From JAICKM01 sp050998805 (lineage in GTDB: Bacteria > Chloroflexota > Chloroflexia > QHBQ01 > JAICKM01), in NCBI GenBank assembly GCA_050998805.1, contig JBPCPV010000006.1, positions 62,001-126,000 of the forward strand: 64,000 bases of DNA, in the 5' to 3' direction. This document shows, piece after piece, positions 1 to 7,761 of this stretch. Each line of letters opens with the position of its first letter. Position 1 is the first letter of the stretch. Position numbers and translations under genes: made by a program. The notes under the pieces were generated by a model. That model was not told where the DNA came from. It was given only the letters and a program-made list of their open reading frames with translations, and did no database searches.

Positions 1-264
1 CAGGTCCCTGGCTTCTTCAAGTAGATAGGCACCGAGGTCGGCCCCGGCCAGGGCTACCACGCAGGTGGTCAGAGCGCGCAGCTCGGGACCGACAACCGTT
101 ATCTCTAGCGCAGGCGCGCCCGGCGGGTTACCGAGCAGCCCGTTCGCCACGGCAAGCGCGAGCGGGTCGCAGGCCCCGGCCTGGGGCACGCCGAGGTCGG
201 CGTAGGCCGTGCGGCCTGCGTCCTGGACTGTAGAGAGGAAGCCGGGGGTGAGGACTTCGAGCAT
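1..264 (-). CDS. pxpC: 5-oxoprolinase subunit C (biotin-dependent carboxylase-like), N-terminal part
   Basis: The minus strand opens with ATG at 264 and reads MLEVLTPGFLSTVQDAGR, the characteristic N-terminus of the KipA/PxpC family. It stays open to the window edge, so about 88 residues are visible and the C-terminus is outside. It starts 4 bases after the pxpB stop, which is the normal order of these genes. The family acts with PxpA and PxpB to hydrolyse 5-oxoproline to glutamate using ATP; pxpA is not in view. Confidence 0.85.
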   Translation of the reverse strand, partial: MLEVLTPGFLSTVQDAGRTAYADLGVPQAGACDPLALAVANGLLGNPPGAPALEITVVGPELRALTTCVVALAGADLGAYLLEEARDL

Positions 265-268
265 GGCG

Positions 269-928
269 TCAGAGGGGAACGAAGCGGACGAAGCAGCCTG
301 GGCGCAGCAGGGCGGGCGGGTCGCGCTGCGGGTTCCAGAGCCGGGCGTCGGTCTGGCCGAGCAGGTGCCAGCCGCCGGGGGTCGCCAGTGGGTAGATGCC
401 GGTCTGCGCCCCGGCAATCGCCACGCTGCCCGGCGGCACCCGTGGGCGTGGCGTTGAGCGGCGGGGTGTGATCAGATCAGTAGGCAGAGGGCCGAGATAG
501 GCGAAGCCGGGTGCGAAGCCGAGCATGAAGACGCGGTAGAGCGTGCCACTATGCATCTCCACCACCCGCTCCAGCGTGAGGCCATGCATGGCGGCGACAT
601 CGGCCAAGTCCGGCCCGTATTCCCCGCCGTAGCGCACTCGGATGGTGACTACCTCACGCACGGCAGACTCTTCACCATCTGTACCCGGCAGGGAGGCGAC
701 CAACTCCCTCATCTGTTTCAGGGCTTGGGGATATGTCGATCGCTCCGCGTCGTAGGGGGCAAGCAGGCTGCTGTAGGCTGGCACTGGAACGCCCCACGGC
801 GACGCAGGCGCGGAGCGCACCGCGTGTATTGCGGCTGCGAGCGCGTGGACGCGGGCGTTGAGCGCGGAGTCGATCTCGATGCCGAAGGTGACGAGCAGGG
901 CGCTGTCGCCGAAGGGTTCGATTTGCAT
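269..928 (-). CDS. pxpB: 5-oxoprolinase subunit B
   Basis: A 219-residue protein of the KipI/PxpB family (allophanate hydrolase subunit 1 fold). It starts MQIEPFGDSALLVTFG, has the family segment GFAPGFAYLGPLP near residue 135, then PRVPPGSVAIAG and YPLATPGGWHLLG. With PxpC just downstream it would form the 5-oxoproline hydrolysis complex in the cytoplasm. A TATAAT box lies 10 bases before the ATG, so the transcript leader should be only a few bases and there is no obvious ribosome-binding site. KipI in Bacillus also binds a sporulation kinase; nothing here supports that role. Confidence 0.9.
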   Translation of the reverse strand: MQIEPFGDSALLVTFGIEIDSALNARVHALAAAIHAVRSAPASPWGVPVPAYSSLLAPYDAERSTYPQALKQMRELVASLPGTDGEESAVREVVTIRVRYGGEYGPDLADVAAMHGLTLERVVEMHSGTLYRVFMLGFAPGFAYLGPLPTDLITPRRSTPRPRVPPGSVAIAGAQTGIYPLATPGGWHLLGQTDARLWNPQRDPPALLRPGCFVRFVPL

Positions 929-938
929 AGACGTAAGG

Positions 939-974
939 ATTATAGCACAACGCCTTGATATGGGGTGCTATAAT
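939..974. promoter_or_regulatory. Back-to-back extended -10 promoters (pxpB and methyltransferase)
   Basis: The minus-strand box TGC-TATAAT occupies 939-947 and serves pxpB. The plus-strand box TGC-TATAAT occupies 966-974 and serves the methyltransferase. Both carry the extended TGn element and neither has a clear -35 hexamer. The same TGCTATAAT string occurs upstream of tRNA-Lys (21474-21482) and of the small gene at 24136. Confidence 0.7.
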
Positions 975-1001
975 GGCTGAAAGCACGGGAGCCAATCAGC
1001 C

Positions 1002-1838
1002 ATGACCAGAGATCTCCAACAGCCAACCGCCGACAACCGACACTCTTACGACAGGGTGGCGTGGCAGTACGATGCGACGCGGGGGTGGCCGTCCGATGTT
1101 GGCGCGGAGATCGGGCGGGGGCTGTATACCAAGCTGGAAGAAGCGGCGGGGCAGGTGCCGCGCGTGCTCGAGGTGGGGGCAGGGACCGGGCGGGTGTTGC
1201 TGCCACTCGCGGAGGCGGGCGCATGGACGGTGGGCATGGATGTCTCGACTGAGATGCTGGAGCGGCTTGGAGAGAAGCGGGACGCGGGGGCAGAGTGCGC
1301 GCTCTGCATAGTGCTGGGAGACGCCCGTAGGCTGCCGTTCGACGACGGAGGATTCGACGCTGCGCTGCTGGTACACATTCTGCACCTGGTGGAAGACTGG
1401 CGGGAAGTGCTGGACGAGGCGCGGCGGGTGGTGAGGCCGGGCGGCGTGATCGCGTTGGGGATGGACGAGCAGCAGGCTGGTGAGGACGCCTGGATCGAGG
1501 CGCGCTGGCTCGCGCACGTCATTGAGGCCGGATACAAAGACCTGCGGCTCGGCGCACGGCAGGCCATAACTCGGCAGGCAGTAGGCTGTTTGGAAGCACT
1601 CGGTTACAGCTCCCATGACGCTATCCTCGCGCGCTGGACCGTCTCGGACACACCAGCGGCTCGCCTGGCCCGGCTGCGCGACCGTTGCTTCTCCTCATCG
1701 TGGGATCTGCCGGACGATGTACTCATCGCGGCACTCGCCCGGCTGACGGCGGAGATGGAGGCGCGCTACGGCAACCTGCTCGCCCAGATCAGGCGGGAAC
1801 GCTGGTTCCGTGTGATAATCTGCCGGCAGATAAGGTGA
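1002..1838 (+). CDS. Class I SAM-dependent methyltransferase
   Basis: A 278-residue protein with a Rossmann methyltransferase core. Motif I VLEVGAGTGRVLLPLAEAG is near residues 45-63, an acidic residue follows in the GMDVS strand, and RRVVRPGGVIALGMD is the post-motif III strand. The substrate cannot be told; the fold resembles UbiE-type small-molecule enzymes. GGGAG at 987-991 sits 10 bases before the ATG, and the extended -10 box at 966-974 precedes it. Codons 6-13 (QQPTADNR) fall in a weak 7-bp periodic stretch at 1019-1039. Confidence 0.8.
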   Translation: MTRDLQQPTADNRHSYDRVAWQYDATRGWPSDVGAEIGRGLYTKLEEAAGQVPRVLEVGAGTGRVLLPLAEAGAWTVGMDVSTEMLERLGEKRDAGAECALCIVLGDARRLPFDDGGFDAALLVHILHLVEDWREVLDEARRVVRPGGVIALGMDEQQAGEDAWIEARWLAHVIEAGYKDLRLGARQAITRQAVGCLEALGYSSHDAILARWTVSDTPAARLARLRDRCFSSSWDLPDDVLIAALARLTAEMEARYGNLLAQIRRERWFRVIICRQIR

Positions 1839-1917
1839 AAGATGTGGCACGCCGCTTGCTTATAGTGCTGTGTCTGCCGAATTGGGCAGGCTATAGCACA
1901 GATAAAGGAGGCTACGA

Positions 1918-2127
1918 ATGACTAGCTGGGAACAAGGCAAAGAGAAAGAAGTAGAGGGCCAGGTCGAGAAGAAGGTGGGCGAGGTTCGCGGTGACACGGG
2001 CCAGGAAGTTCGCGGCGGCCTCAAAGAGACAGGCGGCAAAATCGAGCAGGGCCTGGACAATATCAAAGATACAGTGACCGGCCGGCAGGAAGACATGGAA
2101 GGCAACGTCCGCACCGACCGCCCGTAG
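1918..2127 (+). CDS. CsbD family stress-response protein
   Basis: A 69-residue, highly charged protein with the CsbD pattern of Gly, Lys, Glu and Val repeats (EGQVEKKVGEVRGDTGQE). CsbD proteins are small, probably disordered general-stress proteins; their molecular role is unknown. A strong AAAGGAGG lies 8-15 bases before the ATG, and a clean terminator follows at 2152. It appears to be a single-gene transcript. Confidence 0.85.
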   Translation: MTSWEQGKEKEVEGQVEKKVGEVRGDTGQEVRGGLKETGGKIEQGLDNIKDTVTGRQEDMEGNVRTDRP

Positions 2128-2151
2128 TACACCATCTACTCCCCAACTCTG

Positions 2152-2184
2152 GAAGCCCCTACCGATCCGGTAGGGGCTTCTCTT
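2152..2184 (+). terminator. Intrinsic terminator after csbD-like gene
   Basis: A perfect 12-bp stem GAAGCCCCTACC/GGTAGGGGCTTC with a 5-base loop (2152-2180), followed by TCTTT. It lies 25 bases after the CsbD stop. Confidence 0.85.
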
Positions 2185-2257
2185 TGCCTGCATCCCGGGC
2201 GGAGAGCGAGGACGATGAAGATGAGGGTGAGAGCGGGGCGTAAGCCGTCGGGATACG

Positions 2258-2314
2258 GGTTTGGTCTGCGGTCAAGCCGAGGCGGTTTCCGGATGCCTCG
2301 GCCTGCACCAAACC
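2258..2314. repeat. Nested inverted repeat between csbD and PfpI genes
   Basis: The outer arms GGTTTGGT (2258-2265) and ACCAAACC (2307-2314) are perfect complements. Inside them GCCGAGGC (2276-2283) pairs with GCCTCGGC (2295-2302). It sits 14 bases downstream of the minus-strand DJ-1/PfpI stop, so it could be a 3' stabilising or Rho-type structure. There is no T-run. Confidence 0.6.
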
Positions 2315-2327
2315 AGCAGGGCTGCGA

Positions 2328-2942
2328 CTAGGCATACTCCATCTCTCGCGCCTTCGTCTGGGCGACAGCCGGGCCGCAGAGACGAGAGACGATGTGGAGG
2401 GACATGTCTATACCGGCTGAGATGCCGGCTGACGTGACGATGTGGCCGGTGTCCACATAGCGGACCTCTGCGCGCACGTCTATCCGGGGATAGGTCGTGC
2501 GGAGGCGGTCGAGACTGGCCCAGTGCGTTGTAGCCGGGAGGCTGTCGAGCAGGCCGCGCTCGGCAAGCAGGAAAGCTCCGGTGCAGACAGAGAGCGTGAG
2601 CAGGGTCTCACGGTCGCGGGCTGCGATCCAGTCGAGCAGGTGGGTGTTGGAGACCTCGCGCCTTGTGCCCCAGCCTCCGGGAACAACAAGCAGGTCGAGC
2701 GGCGGAGCGGCATCGAGGCTATAGTCGGGCTGAACGCTGAGGCCGCCACGGCAGCGGACCAGGCCGGGGTGCTCGGCGAGGGTGAAGACTCGGAAAGGCG
2801 CGCGCGCCCCCTTGTCGCCGTTAGTGCGTCCCGCCGTTGAGAAGACCTCGAAGGGGCTGCAGAAATCGAGCACCTCTACATCGTCGAAAAGCAAGATGCC
2901 GACTACCCAGCCACCTTCCGGTATCTGGTATAATTGCTGCAT
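2328..2942 (-). CDS. DJ-1/PfpI family protein (GATase1-like, isonitrile hydratase type)
   Basis: A protein of about 204 residues from ATG 2942. GWVVGILLFDDVEVLDF is followed by the nucleophile elbow SVCTGAFLLAERGLLD with its Cys, then TTHWASLDRL. This is the pattern of isonitrile-hydratase-like or AraC-associated ThiJ proteins, but here it stands alone. The start was chosen because GGGAG lies 10 bases upstream; an in-frame ATG two codons earlier is also possible. The ATG overlaps the start codon of the divergent acyltransferase (CATG at 2940-2943), and that gene's -10 box lies inside the first codons of this gene. Confidence 0.8.
   Translation of the reverse strand: MQQLYQIPEGGWVVGILLFDDVEVLDFCSPFEVFSTAGRTNGDKGARAPFRVFTLAEHPGLVRCRGGLSVQPDYSLDAAPPLDLLVVPGGWGTRREVSNTHLLDWIAARDRETLLTLSVCTGAFLLAERGLLDSLPATTHWASLDRLRTTYPRIDVRAEVRYVDTGHIVTSAGISAGIDMSLHIVSRLCGPAVAQTKAREMEYA
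2929..2934 (+). promoter_or_regulatory. TATAAT -10 box, leaderless start of acyltransferase
   Basis: TATAAT is followed by exactly six bases (TGCTGC) and then ATG 2941, which puts the expected transcription start on or next to the start codon. There is no ribosome-binding site before this ATG. Confidence 0.6.
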
Positions 2943-3543
2943 GTCCATCTTTCTCCCAGCACGAGTCAAGGCCCGCATCAAACCGATCGCCGCCTACATG
3001 ATAAGCCGATTCTGGGTGGCCCTCTTCCGCGCGAGGTTCGGTCGCCGCGTGACCTTTGGCCGCAATTTCCAGACCAACGGACGGCTGGTAGTCCGTGGGC
3101 CGGGGCGAGTGATATTCGGCGACGACATCAAAGCCTGGGCGCACGCCGAAAAGAACGTGTTCATCACGTACACGCCGGAGTCGCTGATCGAGATCGGCAG
3201 CGGCACACGCCTGAACGGGGCGGGCGTCATGGCCTACACCACGATCAAGATCGGTGCCCACTGCATCCTCGGCTCAACGGTGGTCTTCGACAGCGACTTC
3301 CATCCGCTCGCCCCTGCGCGCCGCCACGACCCGACAGCGCCCGTCTCCACGAGGCCGATCACCATCGGCCCGAACGTCTGGCTTGCGGGGCAGACGGCAG
3401 TGCTGAAAGGCACGCGGATCGGGGAGAACTCGGTGGTGGCGTTTCGGGCCGTGGTGTCGGGCGACGTGCCGGCGAACGTGGTGGTGGCCGGCAACCCTGC
3501 GAGGATCGTGAAGCGGTTCGACGAGGACCGCTCCAATATCTAG
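2941..3543 (+). CDS. Hexapeptide-repeat (LbH) acyltransferase
   Basis: A 200-residue protein whose middle and C-terminus carry left-handed parallel beta-helix hexapeptides (for example IKIGAHCILGSTVVFDSDFHPL, then RPITIGPNVWLAG and GTRIGENSVVAFRAVVSGDVP). It ends with the typical VVAGNPARIVKRF. The family transfers acetyl or other acyl groups from acyl-CoA to sugars, often in surface polysaccharide synthesis. The start at 2941 is preferred over the upstream open frame because it coincides with a TATAAT-N6-ATG leaderless signal. Confidence 0.8.
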   Translation: MSIFLPARVKARIKPIAAYMISRFWVALFRARFGRRVTFGRNFQTNGRLVVRGPGRVIFGDDIKAWAHAEKNVFITYTPESLIEIGSGTRLNGAGVMAYTTIKIGAHCILGSTVVFDSDFHPLAPARRHDPTAPVSTRPITIGPNVWLAGQTAVLKGTRIGENSVVAFRAVVSGDVPANVVVAGNPARIVKRFDEDRSNI

Positions 3544-3551
3544 CAAGCGGG

Positions 3552-4247
3552 CTATCGTCCGACTTCGGCCTCGGTCCAGCCTCGGTACACGAAGCCGGTA
3601 GCTGCGGCAGTGTGGTAGTCCACCTCAAGGATCAGGCCGATAGCCCGGTGGTGGGCCACATCGCGACGCGCGGAGCAGTCGAGCACCTGTAAGCGGAGCC
3701 AGTTAGACCAGCGCCCTGTGTAGGGATCGAACAGGCGGGCCGTCACGATGCTGCCGAGTTCACCGCAGTTCTGTCGGCTGGTGTATCCATCCACATCACG
3801 GCGCAGCGCTACGCCACGGTTGCGGGCGACCGTCTCGAAGAGGCCGGGATAGTAATGCATCGCGATACCCTTTTCGACCGTTTTGGGCTGGGCCAGAGCC
3901 TTGATCGGCGCAGAACGTACGCCATTATGGGGCGGTGCGGTATGCTTTGTCGCCGGTTGGGTCGGCTTGGCAGGTGTGGCGTGGTTAGCTACGGTGTGGG
4001 TTGCGGGCTTGGCTGCGGCCTTGACAGGGGAGGCCGGTTTAGCGACGGTGTGGCTGATCGGCTTGGCGGAGGTGCTGCGGCTAGTCGTGGTGTGGGTTGC
4101 TGCGATGGGTGTGTGGGCCGTTGGATGGGCGGCGGTTCGTGTCTGGGACGCTGCGGCTGAGGCGGTAGCTCCATTCGAGAGCAGGACACCTGTACAGAGC
4201 GCCATTGTCAGAACCGACCCACGCAGGCTTTGTCTATTTGATAACAC
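3552..4247 (-). CDS. Secreted hypothetical protein with Thr/Ala/Lys/His-rich linker
   Basis: A 231-residue protein from GTG 4247, chosen because GAAGGAG lies 5 bases upstream. Residues 1-33 look like a signal peptide (LRGSVLTMALCTGVLLSNGA, then TASAA). Roughly residues 34-125 are a low-complexity Ala/Thr/Pro/Lys/His linker, probably wall-spanning. The C-terminal 105 residues form a compact domain with two Cys (NCGELGS and QVLDCS) that could form a disulfide. I do not recognise that domain. Its short strands and 'DCS' segment loosely recall a double-psi barrel, but this is weak. Confidence 0.7.
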   Translation of the reverse strand: MLSNRQSLRGSVLTMALCTGVLLSNGATASAAASQTRTAAHPTAHTPIAATHTTTSRSTSAKPISHTVAKPASPVKAAAKPATHTVANHATPAKPTQPATKHTAPPHNGVRSAPIKALAQPKTVEKGIAMHYYPGLFETVARNRGVALRRDVDGYTSRQNCGELGSIVTARLFDPYTGRWSNWLRLQVLDCSARRDVAHHRAIGLILEVDYHTAAATGFVYRGWTEAEVGR

Positions 4248-4420
4248 AAGAACTCCTTCACTAATGACCCCACTCTCCGCCAAACGAACAGCCGGGGCCG
4301 TGTTATACCTTTCCTGACGGAGAGTATAGCAGAGTGTTTTGTAAAATACCAGCACTTTGACGGAACTGTGATTTAATTGTGACGTTTGTTATGTAATGTT
4401 ATCCAGTGTTCCGTCGTAGA

Positions 4421-5392
4421 TCAGGCTGCGATAGGCTGGCGTGGGGGGACGCTTCCGGTTGCCGCGACAATACCGAGCAGCTTCTCTACATCGAGCATTG
4501 TCTCAACCGAGGTAGCGAGGCGGCGGATCTCGCGGGCACCGTCGAAGCCCCGCAGATACCAGCCGAGATGCTTTCGGAGTTCGATCAGGCCGTGGCGGCC
4601 TTTGAGTTCGAGCGCGAGCTGTGCCTGTTCACGGACGACTGCCGTGAGTTCTTCGAGCGTGGGGGCACAGTCGGCGCGGCGGAATATCCAGGGGTTGCCC
4701 ATCGCGCCACGGGCGATGAACGCACCGCGCACGCTGGTCGTGGCGAACAGCCGCTCCACGTCGGCCCATGAGGAGAGGTCGCCGCTGCCCATGACCGGCA
4801 CCGGCGAGGCGTCGGCGATCTCGCGGGTGATCTCCCAGTCGGCGCGGCCCCGATATGCCTGGTCTTTGGTGCGCGGGTGGATCGTGATGGCCTGCGCTCC
4901 GGCCTCGGCCATCCGCTCTGCGAAGGCTGGCTGCACGCTGCCGGTGACGCCGGAGCGCATCTTTACGGAGACCGGCAGACCTGTCGCCGCGACCATGGCT
5001 GCGACGATCTCGGCGGCCTCATCGGGGTAGTCGAGCAGCGATGAGCCGCAGCGGTTGCCGTAGACCTTCTGGGCGGGGCAACCCATGTTGAGGTCCACGC
5101 CATCGAAGCCCCATCCCTCGATGCGCCGGGCCGCCTCGGCGAGGCGCATCGGGTCACTACCCATGAGCTGGCAGATGATCGGGCGCTGCGACTCGTCGAA
5201 GTGGAGCATTTCGCGGGTGGTGCGGTTGTGGTTGTGCAGGAACGCCTCCGCGCTGACCATCTCGGTGAACAACACATCGGCCCCCATCTGCTTGCATACT
5301 TGGCGGAAGGGGCTGTCGGTCACTCCGGCCATCGGAGAGAGGGCAAGGAAGCCTGGGGGCAGGCGCTGCCAAGCGAAACGTTCGGTAGTCAT
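4421..5392 (-). CDS. dus: tRNA-dihydrouridine synthase
   Basis: A 323-residue FMN-dependent TIM-barrel enzyme that reduces uridine in tRNA D-loops. LSPMAGVTDSPFR near the N-terminus and VDLNMGCPAQKV with the catalytic Cys are diagnostic. Further along are VKMRSG, ITIHPRTKDQAYRG and GSGDLSS. Length is normal for DusB-like proteins. The start at 5392 (MTTERF) is preferred because TACAAT lies exactly six bases upstream, suggesting a leaderless message; an in-frame ATG 60 bases earlier would add an unlikely N-terminus. Confidence 0.9.
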   Translation of the reverse strand: MTTERFAWQRLPPGFLALSPMAGVTDSPFRQVCKQMGADVLFTEMVSAEAFLHNHNRTTREMLHFDESQRPIICQLMGSDPMRLAEAARRIEGWGFDGVDLNMGCPAQKVYGNRCGSSLLDYPDEAAEIVAAMVAATGLPVSVKMRSGVTGSVQPAFAERMAEAGAQAITIHPRTKDQAYRGRADWEITREIADASPVPVMGSGDLSSWADVERLFATTSVRGAFIARGAMGNPWIFRRADCAPTLEELTAVVREQAQLALELKGRHGLIELRKHLGWYLRGFDGAREIRRLATSVETMLDVEKLLGIVAATGSVPPRQPIAA

Positions 5393-5398
5393 GCGTCT

Positions 5399-5404
5399 AT
5401 TGTA
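5399..5404 (-). promoter_or_regulatory. TACAAT -10 box, leaderless start of dus
   Basis: On the minus strand TACAAT is followed by AGACGC and then ATG 5392, the same N6 spacing seen at 2929, 41527 and 58433. Confidence 0.55.
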
Positions 5405-5501
5405 CCAAAAAGCGAGGGTGGGCTGCCGGCCCATCGCGGAACCCGCCCACATCGTTTATAATGAGCATATCTATACAGCATAGGACGAAGGAGACACCAG
5501 G

Positions 5502-5783
5502 ATGACCGAGCAGAACCCGAAGCGCATAGCCCAGTCCCCGGAGACGCAGCCCGCAGATGTGCGTGAGGAGTTGCATCAGAGCGTGGTAACGCACGAGGGC
5601 GACAAAGAGAAGATCAAGGTGCCGTCGGGCGACCATCTGGGCGCTGTCGAAGGCGATGTAGCACCCATCAAGCCGCCGATGCGCGGGCCGGGCAACCTCG
5701 TCGGCGAGACCGCGAGCGGCGACAGCAGCGACAAGCCGGACAGCGAAATAATCGATCCGAGGGACGAACTGACGCCGGGATGA
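5502..5783 (+). CDS. Small hydrophilic hypothetical protein
   Basis: A 93-residue, Asp/Glu/Pro/Ser-rich protein with no predicted membrane segment and no motif I recognise. It is probably largely disordered. GAAGGAG (5487-5493) lies 8 bases before the ATG and a TATAAT box is at 5457-5462, so it is well signalled as a gene. It is followed by the promoter of korA and is likely monocistronic. Confidence 0.65.
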   Translation: MTEQNPKRIAQSPETQPADVREELHQSVVTHEGDKEKIKVPSGDHLGAVEGDVAPIKPPMRGPGNLVGETASGDSSDKPDSEIIDPRDELTPG

Positions 5784-5816
5784 GCCTAGCCGGATGCGCG
5801 TTCGGGCGTTTGGGTG

Positions 5817-5822
5817 TATAAT
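5817..5822 (+). promoter_or_regulatory. TATAAT -10 box of korAB
   Basis: TATAAT lies 79 bases before the korA ATG. AAGGAGG lies before the ATG in the resulting leader. Confidence 0.55.
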
Positions 5823-5901
5823 AGTAGGTGGTAGAAACTGTAAGGCGCGGCACACCGTGCCCTACGGCTTTGGGTTTCCTAATTTAAGGAGGTAGATCGA
5901 A

Positions 5902-7761
5902 ATGGTAAGCACGTTAGACGTGCAAAGTGGCCCGCAGGCTGCGCCAGCCGATGCCCGCCCGGAGGTCGTCAACGACTTCTCGATTGTGGCGGCGACGGTG
6001 AACGGCTCGGGCAGCCAGACGGCGAACGCGTCGCTGATCCGGGCGCTGTTCAGGATGGGCATCCCGGTCAACGGCAAGAACCTCTTCCCATCGAACATAG
6101 CCGGCCTGCCGACCTGGTACACGATCCGGGTGAGCAAAGAAGGCTATATCGCCCGGCGTGAAATGACGGAGATATTGGTGGCTTTTAACCCGCAGACCTC
6201 CGACGCCGACCTTGTTACCTTGCCGCCCGGGGGAGTATGTATCCACCCCGACGATATGAAGTTTGCGATGCGGCGCGACGACGTGATTTACTATCCGTTG
6301 CCGGTGAAGGAGATGGTCAAGGAGTCGGGCGCGGACGCAAAGCTCCGCGATTACATAGCGAATATGGCTTATGTGGGCGCGCTCGCCGAGCTGCTGCATA
6401 TCGAACTCGACGAGATCAAGGGCGCGCTTTCGTATCACTTCAAGGGCAAAGCTAAGGCTGTCGACCTGAACTACAAGATGGTGGAGACCGCTGCGGAGTA
6501 CGTGCGATCCCACCTGCCTAAGTTGGACCCCTACCGTGTGGAGCGGATGAACGAGACCGCCGGCCTCGTGCTGATCGACGGCAACTCGGCAGGCGCGCTC
6601 GGCGCGGTCTTCGGCGGGGTGACGTTCGGCGCTTGGTATCCGATCACCCCCTCGACGAGCGTCTTCGATGCGCTGAACGAGTACTTGCACGAACTCCGCC
6701 GCGACCCCGATACTGGGGAGGCGACTTATGCCGTCGTCCAGGCCGAGGACGAGCTTGCGGCTATCGGCATGGTGCTGGGGGCGGGCTGGGCCGGCGCGCG
6801 CGCCATGACTGCGACCAGCGGCCCCGGCATCTCGCTGATGACCGAGTTCGCGGGCATGGGGTTTTTCGCAGAGATCCCCGGCGTGATCTGGGATGTGATG
6901 CGTATGGGGCCCAGCACCGGGCTGCCGACCCGCGTTTCGCAGGGCGATGTGCTGCCGATATACTACCTCGGCCACGGCGACACCCGCCAAGTTTGCTTGC
7001 TTCCAGGCTCGATGGCCGAGTGCTTCGAGTTCGGCCACGAGGCGTTCAACCTCGCCGAGCGGCTGCAAACCCCGATCTTCGTCCTCAGCGACCTCGACCT
7101 CGGCATGAACCTCTGGATGACCGAGCCGTTCGCCTACCCCGATAAGCCGATGGACCGGGGGAAAATCCTGACCGCCGAGGAGATCAAGGCAGCCGGAGAC
7201 TTCGCCCGCTACAAGGACGTTGACGGCGACGGCATCACATATCGGACGCTGCCCGGCAACACGAACCCGATGTCGGCCTACTTCACGCGGGGCACCGGGC
7301 ACAACGAGCGCGCCGTCTACAGCGAACGGCCCGACGACTGGCTGAACAACTTGACGCGCCTCTTCAAGAAGCACGACACGGCGCGCGGCCTGGTGCCCAA
7401 ACCGATCGTGGACAGGCGTGAGGGCGCGAAGGTCGGCATCATCGCCTACGGCTCTGCCGACCCTCCTGTACAAGAGGCCCGCGACCGGCTGCGCGCATCC
7501 GGCCTCGAAACCAGCTACCTGCGCGTGCGCGCGCTGCCGCTCGAAGAGACGCTCCGCGAGTTCGTGGGGCAGCATGAGGTGATCTACGTGGTCGAACTCA
7601 ATTTCGACGGCCAGATGCGCCAGCTAATCCAACTCTTTATACCTGAGCGAGCGGCCTCGATCCGCAGCATCGCCCACTGCGACGGTCTGCCTCTGACCGC
7701 GCGCTTTGTCACCGAGGCTATCATGGGCAAGGAGGCCCAAAACAATGGTAACAACCGCTAG
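5902..7761 (+). CDS. korA: 2-oxoacid:ferredoxin oxidoreductase subunit alpha (gamma-alpha fusion)
   Basis: A 619-residue protein. The first ~190 residues are the gamma domain (TVNGSGSQTANASLIRALFRMG). The rest is the pyrimidine-binding alpha domain, with YPITPSTSVFDAL near residue 247, QAEDELAAIGMVLGAGWAG, TATSGPGISLM and the C-terminal GYGSADPPV-type domain. With KorB it oxidatively decarboxylates a 2-oxoacid (probably 2-oxoglutarate or pyruvate) to acyl-CoA, reducing ferredoxin. The gene overlaps korB by 17 bases, so the two are co-translated. This fused layout is typical of aerobic and thermophilic bacteria. Confidence 0.92.
   Translation: MVSTLDVQSGPQAAPADARPEVVNDFSIVAATVNGSGSQTANASLIRALFRMGIPVNGKNLFPSNIAGLPTWYTIRVSKEGYIARREMTEILVAFNPQTSDADLVTLPPGGVCIHPDDMKFAMRRDDVIYYPLPVKEMVKESGADAKLRDYIANMAYVGALAELLHIELDEIKGALSYHFKGKAKAVDLNYKMVETAAEYVRSHLPKLDPYRVERMNETAGLVLIDGNSAGALGAVFGGVTFGAWYPITPSTSVFDALNEYLHELRRDPDTGEATYAVVQAEDELAAIGMVLGAGWAGARAMTATSGPGISLMTEFAGMGFFAEIPGVIWDVMRMGPSTGLPTRVSQGDVLPIYYLGHGDTRQVCLLPGSMAECFEFGHEAFNLAERLQTPIFVLSDLDLGMNLWMTEPFAYPDKPMDRGKILTAEEIKAAGDFARYKDVDGDGITYRTLPGNTNPMSAYFTRGTGHNERAVYSERPDDWLNNLTRLFKKHDTARGLVPKPIVDRREGAKVGIIAYGSADPPVQEARDRLRASGLETSYLRVRALPLEETLREFVGQHEVIYVVELNFDGQMRQLIQLFIPERAASIRSIAHCDGLPLTARFVTEAIMGKEAQNNGNNR

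Noticed and set aside
5914..7575. 553-codon open frame antisense to korA
   Set aside because: It is a shadow of a high-GC gene; its peptide has no fold or motif, and korA on the other strand is unmistakable.
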